DNA from: Oscheius tipulae
Lineage: Eukaryota; Nematoda; Chromadorea; Rhabditida; Rhabditidae
Reading direction: 5' to 3'
Assembly: GCA_037178975.1 (NCBI GenBank)
Contig: JASJZH010000005.1
Location: 8,766,501-8,830,500, forward strand
DNA: 64,000 nt
Made by a program: the position numbers and the translations under genes. Positions 58,983 through 64,000 of this stretch are shown here, one piece after another. A model generated the notes under the pieces. That model did no database searches. It was not told the origin of the DNA and saw only the letters and a list, made by a program, of their open reading frames with translations. The first letter of the stretch is position 1; every line of letters begins with the position of its first letter.

Positions 58983-61900
58983 CGGACTGAAATAACCGGA
59001 TATATATGACATCAGATTATGAAATGAGTGTGGAAAAACAAGTTTGAGAGGGAAGTCTTGGGACTCGGAGCCTCGGGCTATTTAGAGGGGATTCTCGCTC
59101 GCGGGCGAAGAGGCCGAGCACGTCATGCGACGAGGGCCCGGATTAGCGAATCCACACAAAAGATCTCAGGTTGTTCAGTCGACGACGACAAAACTTTTGA
59201 CGGCCTATTTTGAATAATCCAATTGTGACGTGCGCATGGATGGAATTTTCTAGAGCCCTCAAGCAGGAACAGCCGTGCTAAAAACAGAGGAACCTGTGAG
59301 AAGAGAGGAACAGGTGACATCAGCTAGGCCAGAATGATGTCACTTTTTGGGGAAAGTCCTCCCTCAAGTTTGATTCATAAACGTGTTCATTGTCTCAGGG
59401 AGAGAGACAGTCATCAGAGAGAAATAACATTAAGACTCCCAAAAAATTTAGGCAACGGCTTGCTTCCATGGTGCAGTGCCAAGTGGCGCAGCCTAGTATT
59501 TGCGAGGTTCGGATCCCGGGTTAGAGCTTTTGTTTAGAGGAGTCTCTGCACTTTGCAAATAAGTCAAGATGGTGAGAGATAGCCAAAGGTATAGTAGGGA
59601 GCAGCTCCCGGAAGAAGGCGAATGACGTCAGGACCCCAAATAGCCCGCGCGGGCAGCAGCAAATAGGGACACACACCTGGAGGAGGACTATCGTGTTTCC
59701 GGATTATAAGCGACTCACGAGAATGACGTCTAATTAGACAGGAGGAGGAAGACAGATTTGGAATCTCTGGATCGCAAAGATCAGAACGTGGGAAAGATCG
59801 GAGAAGGGGGAGAGGGAGTGGTTTGTGTGTTGGGATAGGAAAAGGGGGAGCCGTCTGACGTGTTCATGCCCGCCCTTTAGATTCCCTTCACCCCCAAATC
59901 TCACGCTCTTTGGAGACGCCGCCTAGCTTGTGAACAAACTTATGATGATGACGAGGCTGTGTGAACAACCACACTAATGACATCTTTCATCAGAGAGACA
60001 GGGAAACAGGGAGAGAGACAGAGAGACAGAATTATGACCAACCGTGTCTCTTCTGCAGGCTTCTTCCCTCGCCGAGACTCCACTCCCTTCAGACGAGCAA
60101 CCACGGCGCGCGATCGTTCCGCGTTCTCATCGCTGAAAGTTTGTACGTTTGATCTCGTGACTCGCTCTCTCCCTGTCTCTTTGTCACACTAATTGTAGAG
60201 GTATTGAGCACGAGCTCATTAACACTACACATGTAGAAGATGCTCAGGATAATTGCTCCCCGGTTGGATAATCAGGTCCTGACGTCATGAAAAGAGAGAG
60301 ATGCAAAAACAACAACTGCGGGGGAACCCTCTTACAACTACACTGGCAACATGAAATTGGACAAATGGCCCCCGTCAGTTTAAATGTTCATCGAGACCAG
60401 CCGGCTTATAAGTCTCTTATCAAGGGAATGAGCTCAAAATTGTGCCCTGTGCTGACCTCTATACTGTAGCGAAAATGCTTTTGACCAAAAGATTGGTTTT
60501 AAAAACTTCAGAAAAGTGCTTCCGACCATTTCATGCAAAAACAAAAGTTATAGTCAGATGTGGGAATTGACGCGCCACCTTCCGCTCCGCAGTCGGAGCT
60601 CTAACCGCCTGCGCTATGAGAGCAAGCCGCTCCGCGAATTTTACATAGTATTTGATGCATTGAGATAGATCATACGAGATCCAAACTCGAAAGAAAGTAG
60701 ACAATGATCAGTTGAAATAGCGTTTCAAATTAGATCATCTACGTCGCGAATCATTCGAGTCAGGGTCTTATAAAATGAAAAGAAAATGTCATCATATTCT
60801 GGAAAACGGGGCGAACAAAAACGCTGACGAGAGAGCGTCTTTTCTCGCCTAGAGCCGTCGGAATCAGTTGTAAGCAGCTTAGATGGATAAGAGACTCTCT
60901 TACAGACTGTCCACCCCCACCATCGCTCACGTGGACAATCAGGAGAACTCACCATACTTTGGATAGACACCGTGGACTGGCACACCTAGTCATCTGGTGG
61001 ACATCCGCTGTGAGAGTACTGTAACGGATAGTGTCTTTAGAAGAGATATCAGAGAGATAGAGAGACAGAGAGAGTTATCGGTCAGACCATCAAAGTGACG
61101 TCTTCCTCTCTCTCTTGAAGAAGAGTCAAATGGTCGAGAGGGGCGGACTGTAGATTGGAGGGAGAGAGCACAGATCGCCAACAAAGAATGAAACTGATCT
61201 CCAAATGGTAAATCCAGTCGTAAAAGCACATCCCACGCGATATTGTACAGGTACGGTAAGCCACCACCCGCGGGGATCAACTCGCGAAAAACACACGTCA
61301 GGTTGGGTTTGAAAAGGATTCTTCATGCCTCGATGAATATCCTAACTAGACTAGAGACAGAGTGAGAGAGAGAGAGAGATCAAGGATGAAAGAGAGTCAT
61401 GACTGATAAGACAATGTTGACGGAGAGGAAGCACTATAGTCCAAGAGGAGGAATGACTAATTACCGCACAGCTCTCTCTCGTCACTTTCCCACGAGAACG
61501 AACAACAGGAGGAGGGCTTCGTGGAAATTATTTGGCACGCGCAGCCTTGTGTGCATATTTCTTATCTGGGATGGCTCGCGAAAAGCCTGTAAAAGGGTGC
61601 TAACAGGCGAGAAGAAGCAGATAAGGGACGGATGCCGATGACGCCGAGAGTTCTTTGCAATTCTTTCCGGGGGGACAACAACAACATGTCTCTGCCTCTC
61701 TGACATGATAGGAGAGAAACAGTCTGCCAGGGAGAGCATGTCAAAAGAACAGAACAGGAGAGTGACAGGATGACAGACTGAAAGATAGGTCACCAAAAGT
61801 ACCATGTCAACAACTGTGAAGAGACCGGGGACGAGCTGGACTGACAGTCTGATAGACACGGTATGAGGAACAGTTTGACAAGGATGGGAAGCTGGCAAGG

Positions 61901-63800
61901 ACAGACTGTCAGGAAGGTTGTCTGGCCAGTACACACACTGCCGAAGCCGAGGTTTGTGGAAGAGATTAGCACATGTGACCGGGGATGAGTTGAACTTACC
62001 AGAAAATTGCATTGAGGAGAGGACGAGCGAGGAGAAAGTCACCAAACATTTCTATGGAATGTGAAGGGCATGGAGTCCGATAGAAATCAGGGGTGGGGTC
62101 ATCCGGGGCATGAGAAAGGAGGGGAAGAATGTCGGGACAAAGTCCAGGCAGGGCATAATAGAGAGTGAGAGTGAGTGACAACGTGACCTGGTGATATCTG
62201 CAGAAAGCAGTCTCCACTCTGTCTCTGTCATTCCCTGAATTCGGTGCGCAAATCAGAAAGACGAGCGCGAAAGAGTTGTGAAAATTGATAATTTTGAGCC
62301 AACTAATGATGTAAAAAAAACTTTCGGACTTTGTTTTGGGGGTTTCATCACATTACAAAAAGATGTATGTAGTGCGGGAATCGAACCCGACCCACCCTTA
62401 TTTGTTGTCGAAGCGCTAACCGATTGAGCCACGTTGGTAAGTTTACACGCGAAACCCTAAAAATACATGAGTTGAGAAAATGCGCAGTAGCACAGAGGCT
62501 TAAATTCGGCACGCAGCACGCAGACTATACTTTGATCTACCACCCCCAAAGAACAGTTCAACATTTTCAAAAACTTCCACCCTCGTCATTTTGCAAACAC
62601 GATCTGAACTGGCTCTGTTAAGTGGCATTCTGGGCCAAAATCCCCCTGTGTTCGTGGTCTCTGTGCACGGCCATTAATCGTAGTTTGGGATAGTTTCAGC
62701 AGGGCATATTTCTGCTGGAGTAGGAAAGGAACAATTAGGAGACAAGGAGTGAGAGAGAGACAGAGAAAACTGGTTGGAATCCCACGTCATAATTTGATTA
62801 CAGAACAGAACCACATACACACACACACTTCCACAAAAATCCACGCCCTTCTAACAATCTATGCTACGTCGCAGCCAGGCTCATAATCGAATTTTGAGAC
62901 TGCAGTAGGAAGGAAGAAGAATGAGACATTCCCCGATTGTCAGATGACGATTTTGGCGGGATGATGCCGAAGGAAAAAATAATGGAAAGGGTCCGAAATA
63001 GAAGCTGGTGATAAGGAAGACGGGGCCGCGTACCAGTACAATAATCAGAGTGATGTCAGGACGAAAATAGGAAGGAAGTGGGTCCGCTGGGTTCGTTTTG
63101 GGGACAGAAAGACAGAGAGAGACAGAGAGACAGAAAGACAAAGACAGAGGGGCAGAGACAGAGAGGCAGAGAGAGGAAGTGAATCGAACATACAGTTCAA
63201 TGGGTCCATCCAGTGAGTATCTAATCAGTTTATGAGTCAAAACACTCGTCACCGGGAGAAATCTTGTGCAAGAGGCTGTGTGAGAACGGATTATCCGACA
63301 GCTGTTTCTCATCAAGTGACGTCCTAATAGACTCCCGCGTCACTCGACTATCTTCAACCTGGTCGAGAAAATGGGAACTACAGTAGATGATCGAGGCTGT
63401 GAGAGAAAGAGAGAGTCAACATGGATTAACAGATCGACCATTGATAGGGGGTAAATAGAGAAGGTGACGTGAGGAAAATCTCTCTTGGTCTCTACACGTG
63501 GTGGTAGTCAAGGATCGTCCCTTGTCCTTGCGAGGAGTGACCCCAGACAGAACCTCTTCGATGGTCGGAAGATAAGGTGTCTGACTGTTAACTCGTTTTC
63601 TTTGTGTGTTTGTCCGACCCTCCAGAAACAAACAACAAGGTGTCACGAACGAGCTACGCGAGACTCATAAATCTCCAAGCCATCCAAGTAAAATTAAGAT
63701 TCTAAGAAATATTTTTTGTGACCAAAGACACCTTTTCTTCCAAAGACACCTTTTCTTCCAAAGACACTTTTGAGATTTTCGAAAAAAAAAACCAAAACTT
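58983..63800. other. Gene-poor upstream region of OLRN-1-like gene
   Basis: No convincing coding exon. It holds tRNA-like units near 59470, 60575 and 62370, short GACAGAGA arrays (about 60000-60028, 61360-61375, 63109-63175) and several TGACGT sites. The minus frame at 61482-62045 (187 codons) lacks splice context and coding bias and was not accepted. Confidence 0.45.
62368..62435 (-). repeat. tRNA-like unit, well-kept boxes
   Basis: On the minus strand A box GTGGCTCAATCGG and B box GGGTTCGATTCCC with a four-pair T stem. Acceptor strands do not pair. Confidence 0.6.
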
Positions 63801-63807
63801 TTTATCC

Positions 63808-64000
63808 CGCGTATGAACCGAACCCGGACTCTTTCCCACTTCAATCGGAGCTCTAACCGACTATAGTCCATTTCCAACGAATAGCGGCAGTGAGCCAATT
63901 CTTTAAAGGTTTTTCGAAAACGAAAAATCGGGTCCCATCACGGGCCTCGGAAAATGCGGCGCGAATTCAAAATTTCTTGGTCATTTTTCAGCTTTGTTTG
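63808..64000. mobile_element. TIR element (copy 2) in tRNA-like sequence, cut by window end
   Basis: The left TIR TAGTCCATTTCCAACGAA begins at 63864 after a TA, directly following a minus-strand tRNA-like unit (B side GAACCGAACCCGG at 63815, A side AATCGGAGCTCTAACCGAC). The element runs to the end of the window. Its subterminal AGCGGCAGTGAGCC matches the right arm of the copy at 50482-50912. Confidence 0.7.

Noticed and set aside
61482-62045. 187-codon minus-strand frame
   Set aside because: A frame of this length is near what chance predicts for this much sequence; no start context, splice partner or family resemblance was found.

Overview
This 64 kb window is eukaryotic, almost certainly animal and most likely from a nematode. 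Intron-split genes with canonical GT-AG junctions lie on both strands, and many introns are only 37-51 nt. The Rab6 protein has residues I recall as nematode-like (NANSFHQ region). A Patched-related transporter, a LEV-9-like WAP/sushi protein and an OLRN-1/Raw-like protein fit that lineage. Most reconstructed genes have a splice-acceptor-like TTTCAG or similar 0-20 nt before the first ATG with no visible upstream exon, as expected of spliced-leader trans-splicing. The species is not identifiable from sequence alone.

Layout. 1-13.3 kb holds only small genes: short membrane or secreted proteins of 57-119 aa, found by joining short exons, plus repeats. 13.9-18.5 kb holds RAB6 (minus), with an unrelated five-exon gene nested on the opposite strand in one of its introns, head to head with medium-chain acyl-CoA dehydrogenase (plus). 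19.2 kb has a two-exon micropeptide gene and 19.7-24.6 kb a Patched-related protein (plus). It converges at about 100 bp with a 25-exon secreted WAP + about 18 sushi + Ig-like protein (minus, 24.7-31.0 kb). That gene diverges from a Thr/Ser-rich mucin-like secreted protein (plus, 31.8-37.2 kb). Next come a LAMMER (CLK) kinase (minus, 38.3-45.6 kb), a multi-pass membrane protein (minus, 46.3-47.6 kb and perhaps further upstream), an organic-anion-transporter (SLCO) gene (minus, 48.5-52.2 kb) and a Raw/OLRN-1-like membrane protein (minus, 56.5-59.0 kb). 52.2-56.5 kb and 59-64 kb show no convincing genes.

The most unusual feature is the repeat landscape. There are four dispersed families: (i) at least 16 degenerate tRNA-like units with A and B boxes but no pairing acceptor stem, (ii) a 431 bp terminal-inverted-repeat element whose three recognisable copies all sit inside tRNA-like sequence near the A box, (iii) short hairpins built on AAAGTTGTAG, and (iv) a palindrome built on GCACCAACTC. 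In addition GACAGAGA/CTGTCTCT arrays, in either orientation, make up much of about a dozen introns in unrelated genes. One small gene has two 40-nt introns identical at 35 of 40 positions, more alike than most of the exon sequence around them.

The genes do not form an obvious pathway. RAB6 (Golgi traffic), ACADM (mitochondrial beta-oxidation) and the LAMMER kinase (SR-protein phosphorylation) are housekeeping; the PTR, sushi, mucin and SLCO genes act at the cell surface or in the extracellular matrix. All gene models were assembled by hand from reading frame, splice phase and family resemblance; no database was searched.
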